Of a DNA stretch of 64,000 nucleotides, positions 32,266-44,866 are shown piece by piece. Numbering within the stretch: position 1 is the stretch's first letter; each line of letters starts with the position of its first letter. A program made the translations under genes and the position numbers. The DNA comes from Bisporella sp. PMI_857. Its lineage: Eukaryota > Ascomycota > Leotiomycetes > Helotiales > Helotiaceae. The stretch is taken from positions 186,001 through 250,000 of the forward strand of contig JAJSPD010000056.1 in the NCBI GenBank assembly GCA_021307315.1, given 5' to 3'. A model generated the notes under the pieces. It did not search any database. It was not told where the DNA came from and saw only the letters and a list, made by a program, of their open reading frames with translations.

Positions 32266-34874
32266 AGTGACAGTGTAATACTTGAACCTCTAAAAGTTAT
32301 GAAAGTAAAAAGAAAAGGAAAAGCAAACAAAGGAAAGCTGCTGTGATGAGATGTTGCTTAGAAAGGAAGGAGATGCGATGAGATGATGATGATGAGGTAG
32401 CTGAGTGGAAAACGGGATAGTATTTATTACCAGTGTTAGATAATCCATTTCGTGATTTTGCTGGCACTTGCTCCTCTATTGATTCCATCGTCAAGTCCTC
32501 TGAGGCTGGTGATGGAGCTGAGGGATGAAGCGGATGAGGCTGATCGGTGGGTACAAGGGGGAGATTGCTTGGCATCGGATGCCAAGGGCGGGAGGCTCAA
32601 CTAAGCCACCCGTTTCTTGGCAATCACGGGTTTTAGGCGATAATTTAGCGATTCTGGTTGGCTAGCTTGCTTATATCTCACGTGGTAATTCAATTGTTTT
32701 TGGTCTAACTTCAGATGAACTTTCAAGGGTTGAGGTCGAAGGAATCCAATCAGGATTGTAATTAAGATCGCGATTTGGCGTCCCGAAGAGGGGGCAACAT
32801 TGAAAAAGCGCGTATCCTAGGAGCGATTTTACAATGATCAGTGATTTGGCACAACTTTTGTGGGGGGTGAGGAACGGCGGATGGCCCTTACTGGCGGGTC
32901 TGACGATATTGAAGCCTACGAAACCAAGTTCAGATTATAAGTTAAGTCTTGGCCGGGCTGAGGTGGTCCTTGAAGGCATACTCACCTCATTCCAACAACG
33001 TTGGTTTGGAGGAATAGGGCGAGTATTGCTCCTGAGTGTTATGGTTTTGACACAACCTTTGGTAACCTTGGGTGTTCTATCACATTTGTCTATTTCCCCC
33101 GGAGGCAAGACATTTCCAAGCTTCGACATTAGAAGTGAGAGGCTCTATGCTCAAACAGGTCCCGATTAATGATCTCCTTCACCCACCAAAGATCACCTTG
33201 ACACAGAACGGGCTAATAGTCCACTTGAGAGGAGAGCCATAACGTAACTCAGCCAGACTCGAAACTATATATTATAAATGCGGCCATCCATTATAATCGC
33301 AATCCAGCGCCGGAGGCAAAACAAACGCAAAACATCTCACCCCATCATTTACACACAAACCCCAATGTTGCATATTTCGTGCCGCCATTTGAAGCGAGCC
33401 ATGAGAAAACATGAGCGAGGACCTGCACAGCAAGGACGATGTCGTGCACAGCTCGTAGGCTATTCAACTCTCATCTAAACCGGGAAACGTGACAAGACAG
33501 CGCGATATCCGTTATGCAGTCCCGCAAAACATGAATGCAAGATAGGGTAGTGAAGCTACAGCGAAGAATGTGGCTCACCCTTCTAAAACTTGCAGCTCAA
33601 CAGACCTTCCGTAGCCTCACGACTACAGGGAGAGAAACGGATGCGAGGCCGCTACGGCGCCAAGCAGAGATGTACGCATAGCTATCTTGGGGAGTGTTGA
33701 TGCGCCGCGCATACATGGTGCTTTATATTTCACAGGAGAGGCAGGACGTCCCAAAAGACAAATGGGGGAAGGACGAGCGAGGAGCGAGCGCAGCGGCAAG
33801 GGCACACGCGCACGAGACGGGCAAGCCCAGTAACGAGAAGCGCAGATGCAGAAATCTTATTCGGGCAGAGAGGAAATAACATATGGCTGTATGCCGACGA
33901 GGGCCAGTCCAGGCGGCCGACCAAGCCCCCTCGCAACAACCGCGGCGGAAACGATACGCGAAAGATGCAGATTCACGACCCCCCGGTTACTCTCGATCGA
34001 TGCGGCGCCACCACTAAGCAAGCACGGAAGGGAAACCAAAAAAAAGCAAGATCCCTTTGGTTGGCCGGTACCGAGCTTCCGTCTGCTTACTACGGGTTGG
34101 ATTCAGCGACGATGCGGGAGCAAGAAAGGAAGGAGGGCGGCAGACTTGGGAAAGGTGAGGGATGATCTGCCGCCGATATGAGGGGAGGAATAGAAAGGGA
34201 AATGCCAGGGCGGAATAGTCAGGGGAGGAGCGGGACTAAACTATGCTGAAAGATGATCGTTTTGAAGAACAGGCCAGATGAAGCAAGGAATCCCATTGCT
34301 ATCGGGCAAAACCATAGCGGTGCGCTTGCAGGACCAAGGAGGATGAAAGCGGACGATGCGAAAGCGGTAGCACGCGGTAGCGGCAAGCAAAAATGAATAA
34401 ACCCCTGCTTCGTACATAATACCAGAGACAAAAATAATGGAGAATAAGCTGAATATGTCATGCGTTGCTCAAGCAAGCTAGGGCTCCTATGTACAAGTCT
34501 CGCCTTCTCCATCTCTGACCACTAATCCCCCATGCCCCTTAGTACCCACCATACGCATCAAATCCAACCCTCGTGTGTGCGTCAAAGTATATCATACAAG
34601 TGTTGTGTTGCAAGATCGAAACAAATGGGAAGGTTCCTTTACCCCCTCCCATCTCCCGCTCGCAGTAGCAATAGGAAATTAGAAGGAAACCCGAGGTAGA
34701 TGTGCTGCAATGATAACGCCAGTTTCAATTTATCCCATCCAGCATCGTTTCTATTGATGCGGTAGCTTTCCCATGCGCTTCAACGCCAAACGTCCTGTGA
34801 ATGTTCAAATCCTGTACTCTTGAAGCCAAAGGAAAAAGGTCATAAATCGTGTTCGTAATGAAAGAGAAGAGAGA
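32266..34874. other. Gene-poor intergenic region
   Basis: 2.6 kb without a supported gene. It includes the promoter of the SGNH gene, with purine-rich microsatellite-like GATGATGATGA near 32382, and the 3' flank of the WSC gene. Frames near 33278-34181 have no protein resemblance. Confidence 0.45.
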
Positions 34875-36281
34875 TTAATCATCATCCGGATCCGGGTTGG
34901 TGGTTCGGAGGATTTTTCGAGAATAGTCGTGAGCATCATTGATGGTGTTCACGCTTTCTCTACTTTGGTTCGCGTATGCTGCGCCGAAGGGATCTAGTCG
35001 AGGATCCACAGGTTTCAGACCATGCGTGCTCAATCTAGAGCTTGCAGTGCCAACTTCCTCGGGCTCGAAAGCACCGACTACCATCTTGCCATTAGAACCA
35101 AGGACAAACCTTGAGTTCTCACTCATGCTTCGTGTTATGCCATTGGCAGTTCCTGATTTAAGGCCAGAACTACTGCTTCGCTGGCTTTCTTCTGCCCTCC
35201 GCTCTTCTTCAAGTTTCTCATTTTCCTCTTTCTCTTGTCGTCGTTTTCTCAGGCAGAACCAAACTATCACTCCGACAATAGCTCCAACGATGGCAATCAC
35301 AGCAATTGCAATCCCGGCTGCTGCACCTGAACTCAGCCCTTCTTTATTCTTGCTGGACTCAATTGTGGTCTTTGAATTTGCATTGGCTGGGCCGGTGGGG
35401 ATGACAGTGACGGTTCTAACTTGGCCGGTGACCGTCTCGAGAGAGAGGAAGGTAGTCGGCGTCCAAGTTGAATCATCGTCGGAGTTGGATGTTGGAGGAG
35501 GGGTTGTTGCAGATGTTGGTTTGGCCGAGGTCTAATGAGATTAGCACGGATCTTCCAAAGATCAAACGAATTAACGCCAATTTAAATTCAGCCAAGGAAA
35601 GACCCTACAGAAGTAGAGAGCACCGAGGAATCGGCACTCGCAGAAGTTATTGGAGGAGGGTAGTAATTGAGGGAGTGACAAAGACAGTCTCGGTCGGAGC
35701 AGGAAGAGGCTGCACCGTCACCGTTCCCTGTCATGGTAAGAAGTCAAAACAGCTCCTCCACATAGTGTGTATGGGCGGGTTGGCAGGATAAGTCACTCGA
35801 CATAGGGAACATGTGGTAGCGAAAGGGTTATAGGATGGTACTAACCGGAGAATGTGTGGAAGACGCAGAGTTGGCATCCTTGGTTCCAGAAGGATTGCCG
35901 ATCTGATAATATGCATATAGGCCAAAGGAGGCGCACATGTCTTCGTTATATCCAGGGCATGATGTGTAACAATCGCTCACGTCCGTCTTTACGCCAGGTA
36001 TATAGTTTGTGCACCAGCACTCGTTGATTTGCAGTACAGCGAAGGCGTAACCACTGCAGGTTTGCGTACAGGCACCATAAGACTGCCAGATATCGTATGC
36101 TATGAGATGTCAGTATGCTACATGCCAACGGCTTGGGAAGATACTTACTTCCATCTCCATCTCCGGTATTCAAGCTCGAGCAGTACTTGATGCTTTGAGC
36201 AGCGTTGGTGAGGTTGGCGAGAAGCCAGGCCAAGGCGAAGATAGCCAGCCGATGGGACCACAATGGCTGAGAGGCATGCAT
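34875..36281 (-). CDS. WSC-domain cell-surface protein with one membrane segment; apparent frameshift in stalk
   Basis: Exons 36149-36281, 35846-36099, 35609-35727 and 34875-35531. A signal peptide (LAIFALAWLLANLTNAA) is followed by a Cys-rich WSC domain (IKYCSSLN..., YGACTQTCSGYAFAVLQ, CWCTNYIPG, CPGYNEDMCAS), a Ser/Thr/Pro stalk (TVTVQPLPAPTETVFVTPS), a membrane segment (GAAAGIAIAVIAIVGAIVGVIVWFCL) and a basic-to-acidic cytosolic tail. The layout fits Wsc1/Slg1-type wall-stress sensors or related surface proteins that signal to Rho1 and the cell-integrity pathway. Exon 3 is 119 nt long, leaving the frame off by one. The frame reading TVFVTPSITT meets a stop at 35647-35649, while the frame reading PPPITSASADSS connects to exon 4. 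A real frameshift or a base error in a CTCCTC run is likely. Full length would be about 386 residues. Confidence 0.8.
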
Positions 36282-36422
36282 GTTGTAATTGTTGCTGGAT
36301 TGGCGATCTTGTCCGTCCGTTGCCTTGTCTTGACTTGGCTTTTTGTATTTTAGAAAAAGCCTCGTCCTTGGTGGTGAGGTAATGCGATCGAGGTGGTGGC
36401 GGGAGTGGTGGATGGGGACGAG

Positions 36423-36442
36423 ATGGGATGGGATGGGATGGG
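36423..36442. repeat. (GGGAT)n microsatellite
   Basis: Four GGGAT/GATGG units. A second run of the same unit lies at 37027-37045. Both are upstream of the WSC gene. Confidence 0.8.
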
Positions 36443-36903
36443 TAATTGTGGGCCGGAATGGAATGCAAACAGCAGGAGGCAGGTCAATGGAGATATCCCA
36501 TTTGAATCAGGCGAGAGTGAATAGGTGAAGGACAATCACGGCCATTACTCTATCGTTTGGGGGGGGATGAGTGGTGACGGGTTTTGAACCTGTGGTGTGC
36601 CACTGGATATATTCGTATTGACTGCTTGCGGTAGATGGGCTGACGGGTTGGGAGGAGGAATTGGGTTGGGTTTTGTTGGCTCCGCTCCGGACAGTGTGTT
36701 TCTTGGAATTAAGTTTTTCGGGATCGACAAGAAGAGCGGAGCAGGACAGCAGAAAATACACAAGTTTAGCGGCCGGATGATAGTTTTAGTTAGTGTTTAT
36801 GCGGGTAACGAGTGTTTTGGCGTAGGTTTCGAAACGAATGGAGATCTTTGTCTCTCTCTCTGTTTCTCTCGATTACGATACGAACGAGCGTGGTGGTGGT
36901 GGT

Positions 36904-36976
36904 GAAGAAGAAGAAGAAGAAGACGACGACGCTGACAATGATGAAAAAATGATGATGATGATGATGATGATGATGA
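36904..36976. repeat. (GAA)n-(GAC)n and (ATG)n trinucleotide repeats
   Basis: Purine-rich trinucleotide runs: GAAGAAGAA into GACGACGAC at 36904-36932, then ATGATGATG at 36949-36976. They are read as low-complexity Ser/His/Phe frames on the minus strand, which are not genes. Confidence 0.85.
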
Positions 36977-37300
36977 AGAGAAGAGGGAAGAAGAAGAAGT
37001 GGTGATGGTGGTGGTGGGTAATAGAGGATGGGATGGGATGGGATGGGGGGTGAAAAGAAATGTTTGTGCCCTTTGCCTCACCCTCACATGAAATCCGGTA
37101 ATAGAGGAGGAGTAGTACTTTGGGGCCAGTGATAAGGGCGGCGACTTCAACGCGTTTACGGGAGTTCGTTGGGATTGGTGGTATCACCCTTGCATAAATA
37201 AGCCTGAAGAACAGTGGTGATACAGGGAAGAATAATGTAGATTATGCAATTATACATTGCGCTGGTTTAACATGATGCATGTCCATCCTAATTTAGGCCA

Positions 37301-37326
37301 CTGACTGACTGACTGATTGACTGACT
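37301..37326. repeat. (CTGA)n microsatellite
   Basis: Six CTGA units with one substitution (GATT). Confidence 0.8.
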
Positions 37327-38442
37327 ATCCTTACTGTTGTTGTTCCTGTTAGTGTTATAATAGCGCCCTGACTACCAGAGTTACAGGCCTATTGACAAGC
37401 TACAGTACAGGCTACCACCAGGCACAGGCTTGATTCCAGGGGCATATCCCTAACACCAACCCTGAACAAGATCGAATTCTAACGACTTCGTATACCTAGA
37501 TATTTTCTTCAATTCACCAACCCCTCTTCCCCCTCTTCCCCCTCTTACCGTACATACATGATTTATCATATGTAACCCATCATGACTTTTTACTCCACAC
37601 AATCCCCCAAAACAATTCTTTTTGCTTTCTTTTTCCGGCTTTTCGTCATCGCCTGAACACCCCATCTTTAGCATCAGCCCTTCCTCAAAAGCTTGTTTAG
37701 CCTTCCTCCCCCTATCACCGTTCGTTTCTCGTCCGCCCTCAGTGCCTCTTCCCCTCCAACCATTCGTATCCAACCCCCCTCCAGGGAATGCAAACAATGC
37801 TCGGCGCTTTCTCGTACGCTACGCCTCCCCCCTCGTAATCCACCCTCTTCCTACATCCGACAACTACAGTACAGACCACTACCATCGTGAGATTATTTTC
37901 CCCCGCAGATACGAATCATGCTGCCGTACTAACGAGAAAACGGAAATCTATCAAAGACAAAAAGACAAAGAAGCTTCCCAGCTGATCTTCACTAGCCAGA
38001 AACACTGGTTCAGCAGATCCGTCGTCATGGCGGTCATGGCTCGAGACCATTCCGAAATTACGAGGATCTGTGTCTCGTCCCATTCCAGCATAGGGTGGAC
38101 CATGGCAAAACCAACGGCGCGGTTGGCAGCTTTTGGCTAAGCCACTAATGAACCAGTTGACAAGCAGCCGCATCTGCTTCCTAGAGGTTGGCGTGGGCGA
38201 TAAAAGAGGGCACCATCCCATCGGGCAACACAGGAATTATTCGCGGAAACTCGAGAGCATACCAAGGATACAGGCAGATGATATTGGGCTCAATTAGGGG
38301 TTTTTGAGGATAAATATTTTACGTTGGTAGTGTGCGCCGCGATTGAGACTTGGTAGCCACTGATACCACTTCCGATGCTTTGGTCCAACACCCACCATAT
38401 TCTGTCACATCTCCTTATCTCTCTGCCTTGTTCTGCAGGCTC

Positions 38443-38488
38443 GGGGTCGTGGTCGTGGTCGTGGTCTTGGTCTTGGTCTTGGTCTTAG
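38443..38488. repeat. Hexamer repeat (GGTCGT)3(GGTCTT)4
   Basis: A short minisatellite in which the unit changes from GGTCGT to GGTCTT halfway. It encodes only Arg-Pro low complexity and is not coding. Confidence 0.8.
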
Positions 38489-40087
38489 TCTCGGAGCGAA
38501 CGGACGGATAAGCAAGTGTGTGGTGATTCTTGCAAGATCAGGAAAACTTGAATCTATCCCCGAGACTGCATGTGCCACTGCAGACACACAATGTTGAGGC
38601 GGCGAGGACAGCCGATTTCAAGCACCTTGCATAGATGTCGCCACTTTCATCATATATTTGCAGCGACGACGAGTGTTGGTCGACTCTACACATCCACGAT
38701 CATATCATCAATTATTCTGCGATGCACGTGTTTCAATCTCTGCGCATTACGTAATTCTTTCACCTTCGCAAAGCAGCGTCGAAGTTATCGCGATTCGGCT
38801 TATATCAGATTTGCCTGTCTATAATACCCCAGGGTGGCCCTGTTCTTTGGCCTCAACTTGACCTGTCTTCATTACCTTACCCACTCTGAAATATCGATTT
38901 CTCGTCCGAAGATCCCGGAAATTAGAATTCCCATATCGAATTGACATCGCTCAGTTCTCAATATCTTAGCCACGATGGCTCTTCTCAAGGTTTGAGGCGT
39001 AAACAAAGGTGCGTGTTTGCCACCGTGTTTCTGTTTAAAGCTCAGGCATTCGGATCTGTTGAGAATTGTTCATCCACAACTGTGTGTGTACCTGCATTAG
39101 GCATCATGTGATGCTGACACCTCGTCTATTTATGAGTGGGAGCGATTGTCCAATTGAAGGAGTATTGGATCGTGAGGTTCCGCAGCCGCGATATTCGCTA
39201 CGCGTGGGAGGTGGCTATGTTGCTGACACCAACCAGCATCCCACGCGTTCGAAATTGTGATGTGAAATAATGTCAACATTATGATGTCCGATGAAAATTT
39301 TTAAGAAACGAACGTTGATCTACTGTATCACATTTCTCCCTTCTTGGTCCAGATGCTTCATGAAAATTGGCCGGGCCGTCTATCGCATACATGACATCAT
39401 GTTTTGGTACCTAATCTCAATATATGCAATAGGTTGTAGATCCTCGATCCTTCTTGACTCGGACCACCTCCAACTCTCAGCCGCGGCACAATCCCAATAT
39501 CTCATCCCAATCCAATTTTTTCAATTGCAACATGATTGCACGATTACGCATCCATCCTGGTGGAGTTATAGTTCTACCTAGCCAAAAGCGTCCCTCCCTC
39601 ATCCGAAGACACTGAGAAGACAGCATGGCTGCTATGGGGATGAATATGTTACAGCACAAGCTCAAGTGAAATTCAGTCATCGGTACTCATACCTGGCATC
39701 GCCTAAGTGCTGACTTCAGGCGTAGATGAACTAAATCCTCCAACACGTCCGGAAATACCATCAAACGACATAGAATAACGAAAAATAAATTCCTTGATTA
39801 AATGCATCGTTGTCACGAATCTTTGTGCTGCTCTCTGATACATCATCGTTGATTTGGACAGAAGTGCTCATGGCATTTTGAACTCTGAAAAGTTTATTTA
39901 AAGTGATACCTTTGCTTGTATCAAAGGAGCAATACCACTCTTCCCCCCTGGAATAAGCCAAGATCTTTGAACCATAAAACAAACTGCCCCTAGAAATGGT
40001 AGGGATCTCAAGAGCGACAAAAATGCTGCCTGGCAATAAAGATCTCTCCAGAGAGCAGGGTATTATGGAGAATTGAAAGGTTGTAAT

Positions 40088-40160
40088 TGTTGTTATATTG
40101 CATGAAAGGATGCCTCAAGAGCAAGAGCTAGGTACAAGCAGCCTTAAGAGCCATAATTTA
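40088..40160. repeat. Diverged duplicate segment, copy A
   Basis: Shares with 40608-40680 the core GTTATATTGCATG-(A/G)-AAGG, then AGAGCAAGAGC and an AGCCTT-AAG/GAAG block in the same order and orientation. The copies are about 520 bp apart. No transposon ends are visible. Confidence 0.6.
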
Positions 40161-40607
40161 CTTTGCAAACATGCATAGAGGCCGGTTTATATAACCTGCC
40201 AACGCATAATCCGACCTCGTTCACCATCACACCGCATTCTGAGCATCGTTCGCTCAGAAATCTCTTCTACTTCTCAGTCTCACGCTAGAAATTAAATATA
40301 TATATAACAGGCTTTCGATTTCTACAAATCTTCCTGCACATGAGGTGAGGCGATAATTTGCAACATAGATTTTTGTGAAGCGTTCCGTCAAAACTGGGTT
40401 CAACCCAAAGTCAAGCAGAAGGATAACGTGTATAATAACTGCCCAGCTTCAACACCATTTGCAGCCAATATAGCCATACTGCTCATGGGGGTTGGGATGC
40501 TGTTTCCAAGCCCGTTGTCGTTATAGCCATTACCGTCGCTAATAAGCATCCATGAATCACACTCAAGAAATGAAATAACAGAACCTACAACAACGACAAA
40601 TAGTATA

Positions 40608-40680
40608 ATAGTAGTTATATTGCATGGAAGGTAACCCAGAGCAAGAGCCAAATACAGGTAAGCCTTGAAGGCGTAGTTTT
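40608..40680. repeat. Diverged duplicate segment, copy B
   Basis: Partner of the segment at 40088-40160, with small indels. On the minus strand this copy falls in a hydrophobic frame, which I do not consider a gene. Confidence 0.6.
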
Positions 40681-41737
40681 GCCCCATAAACCCCCAAAGC
40701 TCAAAAACCCCCCCCCCCCCTCTTCCCAGCTTATATTCCTCTCCTCTCCTCCCTTTCCCCCTTCTCACAATTCACCTTCCACAACAAATCAACATCCTTT
40801 CATCCCTCTCCTCTTCCCTCCCTGAAAGAAAAGATCCTTCAAAAAAAAAAAAAATTATCACCCCGCGGCTCAGGTATAAAATACCTCATTCAAACTCCTA
40901 CATCCCCTCCCCTTCATGGGAAGAGAAAACTATCACATGGTGCGCCATGAGGGGAGGTGCTGACTTGCCCGGGTTTGAGATGGGTTGTAGGCGAGGAGGG
41001 AATTGGTGTGGTGAGCAGGGTGAGAGTGCTACGGTGGTTGGATGGATCTTGCTTAGGGGATGTTTGTGCGAGATGGGGGTTTGTTGTTGGGTTTGTTGTT
41101 GTTGGCGAGGTTTCCGATGTTGCTATTGTTGCTTTTGCTGCTGCTAGTTTATGGCGGGTATCGTTATGTAAACGCTCAAGTTAAGAGGATGAGAATCGGC
41201 TGGTTTGGGTGGTAATTATGGTATGAGTAGATGTTGTTTATGACCCAGGGCCGTGTGTGAGAATTTGGATATGGTATATGGAAGGCGGCTCGTTTGGCTT
41301 GGGGGTTATACGAGTTCGTTGAGTTATTGATAGGAAGCAGAGCGCGAGGGTCCTCCTGTGGTTAGAATCTGGGTTATTTTTCAAGCGTCGCGCTTAATTT
41401 GGTTGCGAAGTCCGGCTGCGATGTTGAAGTGCAACTTTCCTGGGACGTCTATTATGGTCTATCATATTGGAGGATAAAGGTCTGGACGAGATATATCTAT
41501 TTAACTAGAGAGCAAAAGCACTTCCTAACTACAAGAGACTTAAGGGAGCAAAAGGTCGAGAATCCTGCAAACTTTGATATATCGGTGGCCTAGATTCCAC
41601 GTCAGGATTCCACTATGTAGAGATTTCTGATATGGCAAGGTCCGATATATCGAAGGTTGCCCATCAATGGCCACGTTTGGCGGTTCCTCGAGCCTGTGAA
41701 CAACAAATACGATTTCATATACAGCGCACAAGCAGAA

Positions 41738-44700
41738 CTATCTCCTGATCTTAGCTTCGAAATCTCTCAAAGCCTTGGCCCTATTCGTCTGAGCCTCTTC
41801 CAAAGCATCAAACATCATCCCTATCATATTGTTCTCGTCAGAGGCCGGAACGCTCTCCCCTCTCACAAGCTCTAGATCGTCGCCAATATCCGTAGAACAC
41901 TTGTCTACCGCCTCCTGGAGCATTGCTTTAGTATTTCCCAGCAATGCTGAAAGCGCCGCGAGGAAAAAGTCCCGGATAACCTTGAATAGCGGAGGGTGGT
42001 TGGCAGTGTCACCTGAGATTTGCAGTTTCAAGCGACGGACGCGCCGCCCTGTCACTCTGCTTCCACCATCAATCTCATTGTACATGGGAAGCATATGACG
42101 CATCACGTAAGATGTTCCATGTGTCTTAAGTAGGTTATGGAAGATAGTCCTGGTACGCGCTTAGCTCGTCGTCTATCTATGGGTGGTCCAACTCACTGAA
42201 GCCCGTCGAAGAACCAAGTGGTAATGTTTTCAATCTCGTAGTCGAGATGGCGGCGCCGGCGCGGAATTGACGCTATAAAGCTTTCCGCTTGGTGAAGGTC
42301 TGGCTGTGATTAATCATAGCAATTTCAATAGACAGGTGTTTGTGTAACTGACGCACCACTCAGTCTTGCCGGTAACGCTAACAACCCCTGGTTGGTTGAC
42401 TCGTTCAAAGTTTCGAAAATTCTTTCGCTTTCCAGACGGAACAGCTCTTCAAGTGGTTGGGTATCATCCACCATGGCCTTTATGATCTCCTCATTCCAGT
42501 CCATCCGTGGTTGGGCAGCCGTGGTATGGGCGCCGTCATGACTCCAAAAAGCCCGAAAAGTTCCTACCCCTTTGTTAACACAGGTTCTCACTAGTGGTGT
42601 TATATCTGGAATACCATGAGCCCACTATGGCTGTCAGTGATGTTTCCAAAGATGAACTTCTCAAATGCTTACTTTATTTTCCCATATCGAAACGTTAGCA
42701 AGTGCCGCATCTTGCCAGCTCCTCATGCCTCGTGCTGTGCGAAGATCAGCTTTCTCCCTTTGTAATTAGTGGACAAGGAGCCAGACTAAAGGGCCTATGC
42801 AGAATTTCCATTTTGGCATTGGTCAGATCTCCATGGCTGGTCTCGACAGATGTGTCAAACTTCTGCATACAATATCAATTCATGATTACTCCCGAATCTA
42901 CCATCAGCCTTACTGCTTTGAGTTCTGTTTGTATTTCTTGCACTAATTCTGGTGATGCTGCTTGGTTCGCAGCAATCTCTGAAGCACTCGCAGTGAGCCA
43001 CATCTGGGTCTTTTCCAACAAGCTCAGTAGCCGTGTGTTGAGAAAATGTCTCGTTTCGGCAATCTGAGACTTCACGGGAATCCCTTGGATGAAATCTCGC
43101 AACTCAGGAATACCCGAACTGCGAAGCATTTGATCTGCAGCCGAAATCCTATCGCCGAGATTTGATGAGCGTCGACGATTGCTGATACTTCTTTGAACAC
43201 CATCTTGCAAATCAGCAGCTTCGCGGTAAAGGTTATTAGATACGCAGTATACGTCGATCGTTCGGACTTGTCTCTGAGATGCGTAATGTCTCACGAGATG
43301 CCGTTTCACGTGTTCGTTGCGAGCTGATACGAAAAGGTGGGCTCGTCTGACTTCGGTAAGCTCAAATTACAAAATAAGAATCCGTATATAGTACCTCGCT
43401 CTAAGTTCCCTTTCTGGCTCGCCATTTTCCACGGCTTCTTCTATCTGGCGTTGAAGAGCCCCTAAAATTTGGCCATTGAACTCATTTGTGACCGGCACAT
43501 CTCTCAGAATCTCGGATTCGTGACCTAGATCCTAAATTGGATTTGTCAGTCATCTCCTCAGCTGTGGGGGATGTGTTGACTAAAACCTCCGACTTGGTAC
43601 AAATGATTGTAACTCCTTGTGATCTTTTGAGACTATTGAAGTTTTTTCCTAGCTGTCGAACCACCAAATCTTCTACGCCTTTATTTGTCACTACGCGACT
43701 AATCTCGGCGACCACAAATATTTCATCGCACTGGTACAATCTAGTCTCAGTGACTCTAACTCTCGCCGAGTTCACGTCACGAAAACCTTGTAGGATTAGT
43801 TCTTCTATTTAAAGTAATCTTAAGGTAATAGACGTAGATGACTTACCAGGGAGGTCGACCAAAATGATTCCATTCTGCAACACGACAGCATCGAGGTATA
43901 TACTGCACAGTCACGTCAAAACTTGTTGATGGGAATGATGCATGACCCACCGAACTACTTTAATGAATGGCCACATCAACTTCTTCAATAATTTCTCAAT
44001 CTGATCAGCACAATCTGGCGCACTATCAGCTGTAAGGATAGCGGCACTTGAATCAAGTCCTGCAGGCCAAATTATTTGATTCTTCCATCCGAGTACCATC
44101 TGTGTTATCTCATCAGTCGAGATACCCGTATTCTGGAAGAGTACTTCTGTGCATCCATCACGATCCACGAACGCAGCGATGAGTGTGTTCCATGCTAGTT
44201 CTGCTTTCACCCGAAGTTGTTCTATTTCGGTTTTGTCAGGTCCTTCAGGATCATCACGGTCTAGAAGGTGGTATCGCCTATAGTCTAGAACGCTTTGTTG
44301 CAACAAGCCCTCCATCTCCGGGTTTCCTATTCGCTCGATCTCGACGGTATAGGCAGCAGTATCGCTCTCTCGCTTTTTCCGATATTCGGTGACTATTGTC
44401 GTGCAAGCGCTTCCAGTCCCAGCCTACCTACATGAGATTATTTCCAGCAAAAGCAGGAGAAGATTTACTTGCCGTTTTTGCAAGATTTTCGGTGTCAAGC
44501 AAAGAGTTAATTAGACTGCTTTTACCTACAAATCGTTAGCCGCGGAGCTTCTATAGGAAAGTCGCGCGTACCAACACCAGAATCACCCACCAACCCTATA
44601 GAGAATTCAACCGGGGACTGGTAGTTGCGCAATTCCCCAGCTAGTGACAACACTTGAAAAAGATTCGATTCCTCATTGTCTGCCAAGGAGGATCTCTTCA

Positions 44701-44866
44701 AGTTATCTGCCAACAAACCACTGATATTCTTGCCCTCATTGATAGCATTTCTAATATGTTGATCATTGCTCTCATTCTGAGTCAAAGACACACCAGGGGC
44801 GGTTCTGACTGCCAAGGGCGTCTGAAGCAGGTCCGATGGGCCGGTAGCTTCGATGTGACGTGTCAT
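41738..44866 (-). CDS. SLIP-GC/dynamin-like large GTPase, multi-exon
   Basis: The start is ATG at 44866. Exons 44572-44866, 44473-44525, 43951-44423, 43847-43902, 43587-43786, 43395-43531 and 42890-43346 join in frame to give 557 residues; 3' exons down to the stop at 41738 follow. The spliced G1 loop is GDSGVGKSSLINSLL, G3 is ILVDLPGFRDVNSAR, and a TKSE segment may be G4. This is the pattern of fungal 'nuclear GTPase SLIP-GC'-like proteins of the dynamin superfamily. A helical C-terminal half follows (LYREAADLQDGVQRS, TRHFLNTRLLSLLEK). Near 42730-42790 the frame changes from ITKGES-stop to KADLRTARGMRSWQ without a convincing intron, so a frameshift or unrecognised splice is possible. The 3' exons encode conserved-looking RAFWSHDGAHTT and a C-terminal helix. 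Function in fungi is unknown. Confidence 0.75.

Larger units (their letters stand above)
36282..41737. other. Large gene-poor region with microsatellites
   Basis: 5.4 kb in which no protein gene can be supported. The part nearest 36282 is the upstream region of the WSC gene and is strongly purine-biased, with GGGAT, GAA and ATG repeats. A 13-base C tract lies at about 40708-40720 and an A tract near 40840. A TATA-like aggtataaaatacc occurs at 40871, but no gene follows it. Confidence 0.45.

Noticed and set aside
36570..36600. B-box-like GGTTCAAAACC on the minus strand
   Set aside because: No A-box or cloverleaf upstream; chance match.
36797..37187. Ser/His/Phe-rich minus-strand frames of over 100 codons
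   Set aside because: They are translations of trinucleotide microsatellites, not proteins.
40947..41184. Cys/Trp-rich small frame after a TATA-like box
   Set aside because: Composition follows GT/TG-rich low complexity, with no signal peptide or regular Cys spacing of a real small secreted protein.
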